This document shows positions 51,501-58,810 of a stretch of 64,000 bases of DNA, piece by piece. The stretch covers positions 992,001 through 1,056,000 of the forward strand of contig NZ_JAQZAK010000002.1 in NCBI RefSeq assembly GCF_028737265.1, given 5' to 3'. A program made the position numbers and the translations under genes. Origin of the DNA: Actinomycetospora callitridis (GTDB lineage Bacteria > Actinomycetota > Actinomycetes > Mycobacteriales > Pseudonocardiaceae). The number at the start of each line of letters is the position of its first letter. Positions within the stretch are counted from its first letter, which is position 1. The notes below the pieces were generated by a model that worked only from the letters and a program-made list of their open reading frames with translations, ran no database searches and was not told the origin of the DNA.

Positions 51501-52588
51501 TCTCGGGCCTCACCATCCCCACCGACGCGTGGAACGTCGCGGGCCTCCCGTCGCACCTGCGGCTGACGTTCCGGGTGGTCGGCGACTCAGACGAGCACGC
51601 CGATAGGGGGGTGACGATCGACGAGGGCCCGGACCTGGGCGCCCTGCGCCGCCGGCACGCCGCCCAGACCCGCGCCGCCGTCGCCGCGGTCGCCGACGGG
51701 GTCGAGCGCCGCGGGGTCACCTCGTTCGCCGAGATCGGGACGCTGCCCCGCACCCGCGAGCAGCAGCGCCCCGGCGGCACGGTGACCGCACACCTCGCCC
51801 TGGTCGACCGCGGGGACGCGGTGGACGTGCGGGTGTTCGACTCCGCGCTGGAGGCCCGCGACGCGATGCGCGCCGGCACCCGGCGGCTGCTGCGGCTCGC
51901 GTTGTCCTCACCGGCGAAGTCGCTGGTGCGCTCGCTCGACAACAGGGCCGTGCTGCGCCTGCGGGGTGCGATGGCCACCGGCGGCTACCGGGACGTCGCG
52001 GCGCTGGCCGAGGACTGCGTGGACGCGGCGATCGACGCCCTCGTCGCCACCGGCGGCGGGCCGGCGTGGGACCCCGAGTCGTTCGAGGCCCTGCGCGCCC
52101 ACGTCGCCGCGCGGCTGCCGGCCGCGGCCGCCGAGGTGCTCTCGCGGGCGGAGTCCGTGCTCGGCGAGGCCGGGCCGGTGGAGCTGGCGATCGACCAGCT
52201 CGGCGCACGGTCGGTCGGGCACGCCCTCGACGACGTGCGCGAGCAGCTGCGGACCCTGGTGGGCGACCGGTTCGTCGCGCGCACGCCGGTGGCGCGCCTG
52301 CCCGACGTCGTGCGCTACCTGCGGGCCGCGCGCCGGCGCCTCGAGAAGCTCCCGACCGCCCCGCGGCGGGACGCCGAGGCCACCGAGGAGATCCACCGCG
52401 CCGAGGCGGCCTACCGCGCGCAGCGGACCCGGGCCGCCGCCGAGCCGCGCACCTTCGACCGCGACGCCTACGACGCGATCGGCTGGATGCTCCAGGAGCT
52501 GCGGGTGAGCCTGTTCGCCCAGGACGTCGGCACCGCCGGCCCCGTGTCCGAGCAGCGCATCACGAAGGCGCTGGCCAAGCTCACGTGA
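48566..52588 (+). CDS. hrpA: DEAH-box RNA helicase HrpA
   Basis: About 1340 residues. Helicase motifs are AGETGSGKTTQLPKMAL (I), TQPRRIAARTVAERVAEELG (Ia), DEAHERSLNIDFLLGYL (DEAH), ITSATIDPERFSRHFG (III), ATNVAETSLTVPGIRYVVD and QRAGRCGRVADGICIRLY (VI), followed by the winged helix, OB fold and the long HrpA-type C-terminal domain. It unwinds RNA and is implicated in stalled-ribosome rescue and mRNA processing in other bacteria. The GTG at 48566 follows AGGAGGAG. DEHADRGVT near 51594-51610 is an apparent in-frame repeat C insertion. The stop lies in a family B palindrome. Confidence 0.93.
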   Translation: MPAATDRQTDVGGDLAARVAALGTADAHRLQRRLQGAGRIDDDGRRENTLATIGRDVAAAEARLERRRASVPAVSYPDELPISGRVDDIRAALEAHQVVVVAGETGSGKTTQLPKMALEMGRGVLGTIGHTQPRRIAARTVAERVAEELGTTGTDTVGYQVRFTSRASEDTLVKLMTDGILLAEIQQDRMLRRYDTLIIDEAHERSLNIDFLLGYLAQLLPRRPDLKVIITSATIDPERFSRHFGDAPIIEVSGRTYPVEVRYRPLVDPDDPAGDQRDQVDGIVDAVDELRREGPSGDVLVFLSGEREIRDAADALREHAAQAHVEDLDVLPLYARLSSAEQHRVFEPSSGGRRRVVLATNVAETSLTVPGIRYVVDPGLARISRYSRRTKVQRLPIEPISQASATQRAGRCGRVADGICIRLYAEDDFDARPEFTDPEIQRTNLASVILQMAGAKLGPVEEFPFVDPPERLAVRDGVRLLTELGALVDGDATRLSETGRRLARLPVDPRIGRMVLEADKLGCLHEVTVIAAGLSAQDPRERPADKTDEADTAHARFTDPRSDFLSWVHLWEHVRSGRRELSSNQFRKRCGAEFLNFLRIREWQDLAAQIRQLGDELGLTRNEPGAELTKDLADRVHQALLTGLLSQIGLAQEPPKDPKTGKPRRRALIEYEGSRGARFAIWPGSTVAKRPPTMVMAAELVETSRLWARTVAGVDPAWVEAAAGELVTRTYSEPRWSKRRGSAVATERVSLFGVPLAMDRTVDYGRIDPEVARELFVRHALVEGDWNTRHAFVTRNRERLEQVAEMERRARRELVVDDDTTYAFYDARVPADVVSVRHFDRWWQKAARREPHLLDLDEATLLAGEAPSTEQYPDTWNAGGLTLPLSYAFEPGAETDGVTVSVPLAVLGQVRAEDLAWQVPGLRDEMLTSLVRSLPKNLRRSLVPAPDTARALAARLAHDGRPAADEPLLPALSDAVRRLSGLTIPTDAWNVAGLPSHLRLTFRVVGDSDEHADRGVTIDEGPDLGALRRRHAAQTRAAVAAVADGVERRGVTSFAEIGTLPRTREQQRPGGTVTAHLALVDRGDAVDVRVFDSALEARDAMRAGTRRLLRLALSSPAKSLVRSLDNRAVLRLRGAMATGGYRDVAALAEDCVDAAIDALVATGGGPAWDPESFEALRAHVAARLPAAAAEVLSRAESVLGEAGPVELAIDQLGARSVGHALDDVREQLRTLVGDRFVARTPVARLPDVVRYLRAARRRLEKLPTAPRRDAEATEEIHRAEAAYRAQRTRAAAEPRTFDRDAYDAIGWMLQELRVSLFAQDVGTAGPVSEQRITKALAKLT
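51594..51610. repeat. Repeat C, copy 3, in frame in hrpA
   Basis: Exact complement of the 17-mer at 46230-46246. It encodes EHADRG within FRVVGDSDEHADRGVTIDEG, a stretch several residues longer than the usual short turn at this point of the HrpA C-terminal domain. Confidence 0.6.
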
Positions 52589-52624
52589 GTGAAGTTCCCG
52601 GCCATAACCGGGAACATCGCTCAC
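52585..52624. repeat. 40-base palindrome between convergent genes (family B)
   Basis: 20-base arms with 16 matches, GTGAGTGAAGTTCCCGG on the left. It contains the TGA stop of hrpA (52586-52588) and the complementary stop of the DUF3040 gene (52621-52623), the same arrangement as at 7080-7119. It is followed by ATGGGG, as at 36437. Confidence 0.85.
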
Positions 52625-52926
52625 ATGGGGGGTCGGTCGCCCTGGCCCAGGGCCCAGGCGATGAGGGCCACGGGCACGACGACGATCACGAGCGTCGCGA
52701 CGCCCGCCAGCACCCAGGGGCCGGGCACGAGCAGCAGGGCGACGCCGATCACCGCGAGCGCCGCGGCCACCAGCCACGGCACGCGGCCCCCGCGACGACG
52801 GGGCCGCGCGCCCATCCGCTCGGCGAAGGCGGGATCGGCGGCCGACTCGTGCGCGGCGAGCTGCGCCAGGGCCTGCCGCTCGCGGTCGGTGAGCGGGCCG
52901 GGACGGGGCTCGGGCAGGCGTTCCAT
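52621..52926 (-). CDS. DUF3040 membrane protein
   Basis: A 101-residue protein. The N-terminal amphipathic part (LTDRERQALAQLAAHESAAD, PAFAERMG) and two following hydrophobic helices (VPWLVAAALAVIGVALLLVP, VLAGVATLVIVVVPVALIAW) are the DUF3040 pattern common in actinobacteria. Function unknown. Its stop is supplied by the palindrome shared with hrpA. ATG 52926 is divergent from the glutaminase operon. Confidence 0.85.
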   Translation of the reverse strand: MERLPEPRPGPLTDRERQALAQLAAHESAADPAFAERMGARPRRRGGRVPWLVAAALAVIGVALLLVPGPWVLAGVATLVIVVVPVALIAWALGQGDRPPM

Positions 52927-53018
52927 GGCGGGACCTCGGTGCGGGACGACGTCGGTGTCGAACGCCACTGAGCATGCCCCGGATCCCCCCGCAGCGCACC
53001 CACCGGACGGGAGGGAGG

Positions 53019-54029
53019 ATGCCGATCGTGGTGAGCGATGCCGAGGAGGCGCTGGTCCAGGAGCAGCTGGAGCAGCTGCACGATCACCATTCCGAGGCGC
53101 ACGAGGACGACATCGTCTCGATCGCCCTCCCCGCCGCCGACGGCGAGGAGGACATCTTCGGGCTGGCCGGCACGGCCGTCGACGGCACGCAGTGGACCGT
53201 CGGCGACTGCGAGCACCGGTTCGCGCTGCAGTCGATCTCGAAGATCGTGACCTACGCGCTCGCGCTCGAGGACAACGGCCGCGAGGCGACCCTGCGCCAC
53301 GTCGGCGTCGAGCCGTCGGGCGACCCGTTCAACTCCATCACCTTCGACGACGAGCACCAGCGCCCGCACAACCCGATGATCAACGCAGGCGCGCTCGTCG
53401 CGGCCTACCTCGTCGCGGGCGACTCGCCCGAGGAGAAGGTCGCGCGGATCCTGGACCGGCTGCGGGTGTTCACCGGCGTCCCGGACCTCGTGGTGGACCG
53501 CGACCTGCTCGCCGACCAGCTCGTCTCCGCCGACCGCAACCTCGCGATCAGCTACCTCATGCGGTCGCTGGGCATGATCTCCGGCGGCATCGAGGACAAC
53601 CTCGCGGTGTACCTGTCGATGTGCTCGGTGAGGGTCACCACCAGCGAGCTCTCGGCCCTCGGCGCGACGCTCGCGAACGGCGGGGTCAACCCGCTCACCG
53701 GCGAGCGCGCGCTCGACACCCGCCACGTCCGCGACGTCGTCAGCGTGATGATGACCTGCGGGATGTACGACGCCACCGGCGAGTGGGCCACCGACGTCGG
53801 CATCCCGGCGAAGAGCGGGGTGTCGGGCGGGATCGTCGCGGTGATGCCGGGACGCCTGGGGCTGGCGACGTACTCGCCCGGTCTCGACGAGCACGGCAAC
53901 TCCGTGCGCGGCCAGGCGGTGTTCCGCGAGCTGTCCGAGCGCTACGGGCTGCACATGTTCTCGTCGCCCGACCAGACCCGCTTCGGTCGCCTGCGCCGCA
54001 CCGGAGGGCCCCGCCTCACCCGGGTCTGA
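53019..54029 (+). CDS. glsA: Glutaminase GlsA-type, first tandem copy
   Basis: A 336-residue serine-dependent glutaminase of the beta-lactamase-like fold. The catalytic SxxK is SISK within FALQSISKIVTYALALEDNG. Conserved blocks are GVEPSGDPFNSITFDDEHQR, PHNPMINAGALVAAYLVAGD, KSGVSGGIVAVMPGRLGLAT and SPGLDEHGNSVRGQ. It hydrolyses glutamine to glutamate and ammonia. ATG 53019 follows a GGGAGG run very closely, and GTG 53028 is an alternative. It is followed 26 bases later by a paralogue, so the pair is a tandem duplication. No STAS or cyclic-nucleotide domain is present. Confidence 0.92.
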   Translation: MPIVVSDAEEALVQEQLEQLHDHHSEAHEDDIVSIALPAADGEEDIFGLAGTAVDGTQWTVGDCEHRFALQSISKIVTYALALEDNGREATLRHVGVEPSGDPFNSITFDDEHQRPHNPMINAGALVAAYLVAGDSPEEKVARILDRLRVFTGVPDLVVDRDLLADQLVSADRNLAISYLMRSLGMISGGIEDNLAVYLSMCSVRVTTSELSALGATLANGGVNPLTGERALDTRHVRDVVSVMMTCGMYDATGEWATDVGIPAKSGVSGGIVAVMPGRLGLATYSPGLDEHGNSVRGQAVFRELSERYGLHMFSSPDQTRFGRLRRTGGPRLTRV

Positions 54030-54055
54030 CCCGCGTGTGACGCGCGGCGGGCACA

Positions 54056-55069
54056 ATGCCGCTCGTGGTCGCCGTAGGAGAACGGGAACTCGTCCGACAG
54101 CAGCTCGACGAACTCCACGAGAAGTACCGGCTGACCGGCGAGGACGAGGTGGTCAGCTTCTACCCGCCCGAGGCGGAGGCCGACCGCCACCTCTTCGGGC
54201 TCGCCGGCACCAACGTCGACGGGACGCAGTGGCAGGCGGGCGACTGCTCGGTGCCGTTCCCGCTGCACTCGGTCTCGAAGGTCTTCACCTACGGGCTCGC
54301 CCTGGAGGACAACGGTACGGAGGAGACCCTGCGCCACGTCGGCGTCGAGCCCTCCGGGGACCCGTTCAACTCGATCACCTTCGACGAGATCCACCACCGG
54401 CCCCACAACCCGATGATCAACGCGGGGGCGCTCGTCGCGGCGAGCCTCGTGGCCGGCAAGGACGTCGACGAGAAGGTCGACCGCATCCTGGAGCGCTACC
54501 GCGTCTACGCGGGGAACCCCGCGCTCGCCGTCGACCAGCGGATCCTGCGCCAGCAGCTGCGCAGCAACGACCGCAACCTGGGGCTCTGCTACATCATGCG
54601 CTCGCTCGGCATGATCGACGGCGACATCGACGAGGTCGTGGAGACCTACCTGTCGGCCTGCTCCATCACGGTGACCGCCGCCGACCTCAGCGTCATGGGC
54701 GCCACGCTCGCCAAGGGCGGGATCAATCCGTTCACCGGCGAGCGCGCGGTCGCCCGCGAACACGTCCGGAGCATCGTCAGCGTGATGATGAGCTGCGGGA
54801 TGTACGACGCGGCGGGCCAGTGGGCCAACGAGGTCGGCATCCCGGCCAAGAGCGGCGTCTCGGGTGACATCGTCTGCGTCCTGCCCCGCTACTTCGGGTT
54901 CGGCGTCTACTCGCCGGGCCTCGACGAGCACGGCAACTCGGTGCGCGGGGTGAACCTCTGCCGCGAGCTGTCGGCGACCTTCGGTCTCCACGTGTTCGCC
55001 GACCCGGCGGACTCGCGGTTCGGCCGGGTCGCGCAACCCACGGAGGCGGGCGTCCCGGCCGAGGGATGA
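54056..55069 (+). CDS. glsA: Glutaminase GlsA-type, second tandem copy
   Basis: A 337-residue glutaminase closely similar to the preceding gene throughout, with catalytic SVSK (FPLHSVSKVFTYGLALEDNG), GVEPSGDPFNSITFDEIHHR, PHNPMINAGALVAASLVAGK and KSGVSGDIVCVLPRYFGFGV. The C-terminal tail (about residues 325-337) is unrelated to that of copy 1. The shared N-terminal MP-VV start context supports both start choices. The two may differ in regulation or substrate affinity, or be partners in an oligomer. Confidence 0.92.
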   Translation: MPLVVAVGERELVRQQLDELHEKYRLTGEDEVVSFYPPEAEADRHLFGLAGTNVDGTQWQAGDCSVPFPLHSVSKVFTYGLALEDNGTEETLRHVGVEPSGDPFNSITFDEIHHRPHNPMINAGALVAASLVAGKDVDEKVDRILERYRVYAGNPALAVDQRILRQQLRSNDRNLGLCYIMRSLGMIDGDIDEVVETYLSACSITVTAADLSVMGATLAKGGINPFTGERAVAREHVRSIVSVMMSCGMYDAAGQWANEVGIPAKSGVSGDIVCVLPRYFGFGVYSPGLDEHGNSVRGVNLCRELSATFGLHVFADPADSRFGRVAQPTEAGVPAEG

Positions 55070-55076
55070 TGGGGCC

Positions 55077-55262
55077 GTGCAGAGGGACGTACGGGCCTCG
55101 GACGCGGAACGCGAGCTCACCGTCGAGCGGTTGCAGCGGGCCGTGGGCAACGGACGGTTGAGCATCGAGGAGTTCGACGACCGTGCCGCCCGGGCCTACG
55201 CCGCGCGCACCCGCGGTGAGCTCGCGGACCTCACCCGCGACCTGCCGGGGAACCTGTGGTGA
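55077..55262 (+). CDS. DUF1707 SHOCT-like domain protein
   Basis: A 61-residue protein that is essentially one DUF1707 module: VRASDAERELTVERLQRAVG then GRLSIEEFDDRAARAYAART and GELADLTRDLP. Such modules are short helical pairs often attached to membrane proteins in actinobacteria. It starts at GTG 55077, 7 bases after the glutaminase stop, so it is probably co-transcribed. Its 3' end overlaps the minus-strand slipin remnant. Confidence 0.87.
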   Translation: MQRDVRASDAERELTVERLQRAVGNGRLSIEEFDDRAARAYAARTRGELADLTRDLPGNLW

Positions 55263-55532
55263 GCGGCTCCGCGACGGCGTCGATCGCCCGCTGCACGGCC
55301 GCGGTGTCGGTCCCGGCCTGACCTGGCCCGTCCTGACCCGGCTCGTCCGCCGGACCCGGCTCGTCCGCTGAGGCCGGCCCGGCTGCCCCGGGCGCGGAGG
55401 CGGCCGCGGGGGCGCCCGTCGTGTGCTCGAAGAACCGCAGCAGCTCCACCGGCAGCGGCATGACCAGCGTCGAGTTCGTGTCCGACGCCACGTCCGTGAC
55501 GGTCGGCAGCAGCCGCAGCTGCAGGGCCCTCC
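55231..55532 (-). pseudogene. C-terminal remnant of a slipin (SPFH/band 7 protein)
   Basis: The minus-strand frame reads ALQLRLLPTVTDVASDTNST and LVMPLPVELLRFFEHTTG, then a Pro/Ala/Glu-rich tail to the stop at 55231. That is the conserved C-terminal signature of slipins (ALQLRxLxTxxEVAxxxNST, PxPxELLRFF). The roughly 250-residue SPFH domain and coiled coil that should precede it are absent. Just before ALQLR the sequence becomes the stop region of a PspC gene in another frame. A GTG start within it could still allow a short peptide, but it is best read as the residue of a deletion. Confidence 0.65.
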
Positions 55533-55535
55533 TGA

Positions 55536-55715
55536 TCACCGCTTCGGCATGATCACCCAGAGCGCGATGTAGATGATGAACTGCGGGCCCGGCAGCAGGC
55601 AGGACAGCACGAACAGCAGTCGCACCACCCCCGCGGACATGCCGAACCGCTCCGCGAGCCCGGCACACACCCCCGCGATCACTTTGCCGTGCTGCGGTCT
55701 GGTCAGCGTGGCCAT
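55536..55715 (-). CDS. PspC-domain membrane protein
   Basis: A 59-residue protein consisting of one PspC module: MATLTRPQHGKVIAGVCAGL, AERFGMSAGVVRLLFVLSCL and LPGPQFIIYIALWVIMPKR. PspC domains are small membrane proteins linked to phage-shock/envelope stress response. A GGAACGGAGAC-type ribosome site lies before the ATG. It directly abuts the slipin remnant. Confidence 0.88.
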   Translation of the reverse strand: MATLTRPQHGKVIAGVCAGLAERFGMSAGVVRLLFVLSCLLPGPQFIIYIALWVIMPKR

Positions 55716-55879
55716 GACGTCTCCGTTCCTCGTGCGGCGGGACCGTCCCCGCCGTCACCTCCGACACTCCCCCAACGTCCGGGCGCCCGCCCCGGTGCCC
55801 GACCCCCGGGTTCGACGGGGTGCCGTGACGGCACCCACGGGGGTCCCGCGCCCCCACCCGGTCGGGCGCCGTCCCACAT

Positions 55880-55893
55880 TGAGACAGGTGTCA
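55880..55893. promoter_or_regulatory. Candidate regulator-binding dyad upstream of the IclR-type gene
   Basis: TGAGACAGGTGTCA has TGAxAC / GTxTCA half-sites with 5 of 6 symmetric positions, 29 bases before the GTG start at 55922. A similar GTCTCG-gat-CGAGAC dyad lies at 58756-58770 upstream of the AcoR/MimR-type activator. Binding protein not known. Confidence 0.3.
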
Positions 55894-55921
55894 CCCCTCC
55901 GGCGGTCCTAGATTCAGGCAC

Positions 55922-56821
55922 GTGGACGACGACGGTGTGTCGACGGGCGGCGGCTCGCGGTCTCTGAAGACCGCGGCCACGGTCCTGCGCGCGCTGCGTC
56001 TGCTCGGCGACCACCCCGCGGGCCTGTGCGCCGCGGAGCTGGCCGAGCGCCTGGGCAAGAGCGCCTCGACGGCGCGATACATGATCAACACCTTGTGCGA
56101 GGCCGGCTACGCCGAACGCGACCGCTCCGGTCGCGTGCGGCTCACCGAGGCCCCGCCCTGGGGCCGGTGGGGTGCCTCCCCGAGTCCCGTGCCCGGCGAT
56201 CCCGACCCGGGTGCCGTGCTCGCAGAGGCGACCACCGAGCTCTACCGGCGCACGCGACAGAGGTCCTACCTCGTGCGCCGCACCGGCACCCTGGTGGCCA
56301 CGGTGACCGACTCCCGTGGCCATCAGGGCCTGGCCAAGCTGCCCGGCCTGGGGACGCACGTCCCGCCGCACCACGCCCACGCGCTCGCGATGACCAAGGT
56401 GCTGCTGGCCACGTCGCCGGCGTACCGCGAGGCCATCGCGGCCGAGCAGCTGACCGACCTCACGCACGCGACGATCACCGACCAGGCCGAGCTCGGCGCC
56501 GAGCTGGAGCGGGTGTGCCGCGACGGGATCGCGCTCGACCGCGAGGAGTACGCCGAGGGCCTCGCGACGATCGCCGCCCCCGTCGTCTCGCCCTCCGGTG
56601 CCGCCACCGTCGCCCTGGGCCTGTCGTGCTCCGCGCGGCGCCTCGCCACCGACCACGACGAGCTCGTCGACGCCGTGCACGAGGTGGCGCGGTGGGCGAG
56701 CGAGCAGTGGGCGGGCGAGGGGACGCCCCCCGCGGCGCTGCGCGGCGGGCCGGACGGCTCGGTCGCGGCCGAGGACGTCGCCGACGACGAGGACCGCCTG
56801 GTCAGCGGCCGACGTCGGTGA
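55922..56821 (+). CDS. IclR-type transcriptional regulator
   Basis: A 299-residue regulator. The N-terminal winged helix (SLKTAATVLRALRLLGDHPA, ELAERLGKSASTARYMINTL, EAGYAERDRSGRVRLTE) is followed by a GAF-like ligand domain with IclR motifs (HAHALAMTKVLLATSP, IALDREEYAEGLATIAAPVV, LGLSCSARRL). GTG start at 55922. Its 3' end overlaps the convergent AcoR/MimR-type gene by 20 bases. The target genes cannot be assigned, but it may control the monooxygenase region. Confidence 0.85.
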   Translation: MDDDGVSTGGGSRSLKTAATVLRALRLLGDHPAGLCAAELAERLGKSASTARYMINTLCEAGYAERDRSGRVRLTEAPPWGRWGASPSPVPGDPDPGAVLAEATTELYRRTRQRSYLVRRTGTLVATVTDSRGHQGLAKLPGLGTHVPPHHAHALAMTKVLLATSPAYREAIAAEQLTDLTHATITDQAELGAELERVCRDGIALDREEYAEGLATIAAPVVSPSGAATVALGLSCSARRLATDHDELVDAVHEVARWASEQWAGEGTPPAALRGGPDGSVAAEDVADDEDRLVSGRRR

Positions 56822-58652
56822 TCCCGAAGGCCCGCAGCCGGCGGTAGAGCGTCGCGCGGCCGATCCCGAGGACGGCCGCCGCCTGCGACCGGTTGCCGTT
56901 CGCCTCGACCAGCGCGGACACGATGAGGTCGCGCTCCGCGGCCTCGAGCGGGGTCAGACGGCGCCGGGTGCCCGAGACCGCGAACTCCCCCGGGAGGTCG
57001 GCGGGGGTGATGTCGCCGGCGGGCCGCGCGGCGAGGGCGCGGCGCAGGACGTCGGCGAGCTGCGTGACGTTGCCCGGCCAGCGGGCCCCCGCGAGCAGGG
57101 CCGCCGCCTCCGGGGTGCAGCCGGCACGCCGCGCGGGGGCGAGCCGGGCGAGCAGCGCGGTGGCGAGCAGCGGGACGTCCTCGGGCCGGCGGCGCAACGG
57201 GTCGACGAGCACCGAGGTGGCGAACCCGGCCAGCACCTCGCCGATCTGGCCGTGCTCCGGGGTCCGCTCGGCGGTGACGAGCCCGACCACCCACCAGGTG
57301 GGCGGGACCTCCTCGAGCAGCGCGGTGAGCGCGCCGGCCCCGGCGGCGTCGAGCGCCTCGGCGTGGCGGATCGCGACCGTGGCCGCGCTGCGGCTGCCCT
57401 GGGGCGAGGCGGACGCCTCGGAGGCGTATCCGGCCAGGACGACCGCCGCCTCGGGGTCGGACCCGTCGACGGTGACCCAGCGGGCCGTCGGGCGCATCTC
57501 GCCGTGCACGGCCCGGACCGCCGCGGCCTTGCCGGTGCCCGGCTCGCCCAGCACCACCGTGCTGCGCGCCGCCGACGCCGCCGTCCGCAGCGCCCTCGCC
57601 GCGGTGCGCCAGGCCCGGGAGTCGCCGGCGAGCCCGGCGAGCGGCCGGTCGAGGCCGGGCCCGGGGTTGGGCAGCGCGCTGCTGCGCGCCGGGGCGGGCG
57701 GCGCCGGCAGCACCCGGTGCAGGGGTTCCTCGCGGCCGGCGAGGCGCAGGTTGCTGCGGCTCGGCACCACCTCGATGACCACCCCGACGGGGCGCCCGGT
57801 GGGCACCGGCGTGATCATCAGGCGGGCGGGGCCGTCGGCGAGCAGGACGCGTTCCTGCCACGGCCGCGCCCCGGTGCCGACGTCGATCGCCCGCATCGTC
57901 ACCTGGTCCTGGTCGCCCGCCGGCAGGGCCCGCGCGGCCCGGTTGGCCATGACGATGTCCTCGGTGACCGCGAGCACCGGGCCCCGGGCCCGCGCACACG
58001 TCGCGCGGAACGCCGCCATGACCCGGCGCACCCCGGCGCCGCCGCGCTCGCGCAGGACGTCCTCGATGTCGGTGGCCGCCTGGTGGGCGAGGAAGCGCAT
58101 GAGGTCGTTCGCCTCGGCGCGCAGGCACGTGACGTCGAGGATCCCGGCCAGCGCGCCGTCGGGGCCGCGGACGGGCGCGCCGGCACACGCGAAGGCCTGC
58201 AGCCGCTCGCTGAAGTGCTCCGCGCCGACCACGAGGGCCGGGGTCGCGCCCTCCAGGGACGTGCCGACCCCGTTGGTGCCGGCGAACTCCTCGGCGTAGC
58301 TGAAGCCCGGGGCCAGGGAGATCTCGTCGAGGCGGCGCTGGAGCTCACCCTCGCCGACGCGCCGCTCGAGCACCCGCCCGTCGGCGTCGGTGAGCACCAC
58401 GGCGACCGACATCCCCGACAGGCGCTCGGCCAGGTCGTCGAGGACCGGGCGGGCGCAGTGGGTGAGGCTGCCGTCGAAGTCGAGGTCGGGCTCGTAGGGC
58501 AGGGCCAGCTGGGTGGCGTCGACGCCGGCGTTCCGCGATCGCTCCCAGGAGTCGACGATCTCGGGCCGGACCACGCCGCGGGCGTTCACGGAGCCGCGGT
58601 CGACGAAGTACTCACGCGCGCGGTCGAGGGCGCTCCGGGAACGTCCGTTCAT
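56802..58652 (-). CDS. AcoR/MimR-type transcriptional activator (GAF + AAA-like + Fis HTH)
   Basis: About 616 residues. The N-terminus (RPEIVDSWERSRNAGVDATQ) and GAF domain (FAGTNGVGTSLEGATPALVV, HFSERLQAFACAGAPVRGPD) match AcoR. The middle has a Walker A (LGEPGTGKAAA) but no GAFTGA loop, so sigma-54 contact is not expected. The C-terminus (EAERDLIVSALVEANGNRSQ, AAAVLGIGRATLYRRLRAFG) is a Fis-type helix-turn-helix. This is the layout of MimR, activator of mycobacterial mim monooxygenase genes. It lies downstream of the mim-like accessory genes on the same strand. ATG 58652 was chosen before the conserved N-terminus. Confidence 0.87.
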   Translation of the reverse strand: MNGRSRSALDRAREYFVDRGSVNARGVVRPEIVDSWERSRNAGVDATQLALPYEPDLDFDGSLTHCARPVLDDLAERLSGMSVAVVLTDADGRVLERRVGEGELQRRLDEISLAPGFSYAEEFAGTNGVGTSLEGATPALVVGAEHFSERLQAFACAGAPVRGPDGALAGILDVTCLRAEANDLMRFLAHQAATDIEDVLRERGGAGVRRVMAAFRATCARARGPVLAVTEDIVMANRAARALPAGDQDQVTMRAIDVGTGARPWQERVLLADGPARLMITPVPTGRPVGVVIEVVPSRSNLRLAGREEPLHRVLPAPPAPARSSALPNPGPGLDRPLAGLAGDSRAWRTAARALRTAASAARSTVVLGEPGTGKAAAVRAVHGEMRPTARWVTVDGSDPEAAVVLAGYASEASASPQGSRSAATVAIRHAEALDAAGAGALTALLEEVPPTWWVVGLVTAERTPEHGQIGEVLAGFATSVLVDPLRRRPEDVPLLATALLARLAPARRAGCTPEAAALLAGARWPGNVTQLADVLRRALAARPAGDITPADLPGEFAVSGTRRRLTPLEAAERDLIVSALVEANGNRSQAAAVLGIGRATLYRRLRAFGITDVGR

Positions 58653-58755
58653 CGGCCACCTCGCCATCCGACACCACTCGATCGACCCGACACCGTGAGT
58701 GATGCGCAACACGGCATCGTACGGCGCGAACGGGCTCCGCAGGGGGTTTCGGGGT

Positions 58756-58770
58756 GTCTCGGATCGAGAC
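58756..58770. promoter_or_regulatory. Dyad upstream of the AcoR/MimR-type gene
   Basis: GTCTCG-gat-CGAGAC, a perfect 6-bp inverted repeat with a 3-base spacer. It lies in the 158-base space between the DUF151 gene and the activator gene. It could be an autoregulatory site or a short hairpin. Confidence 0.3.
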
Positions 58771-58810
58771 GATGTCGCAGGTCAGATCGCTTCATCCCGG
58801 ACGGGCCGGG

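Noticed and set aside
48431..51556. A 1041-codon open frame on the minus strand
   Set aside because: Shadow of hrpA, with no recognisable motif.
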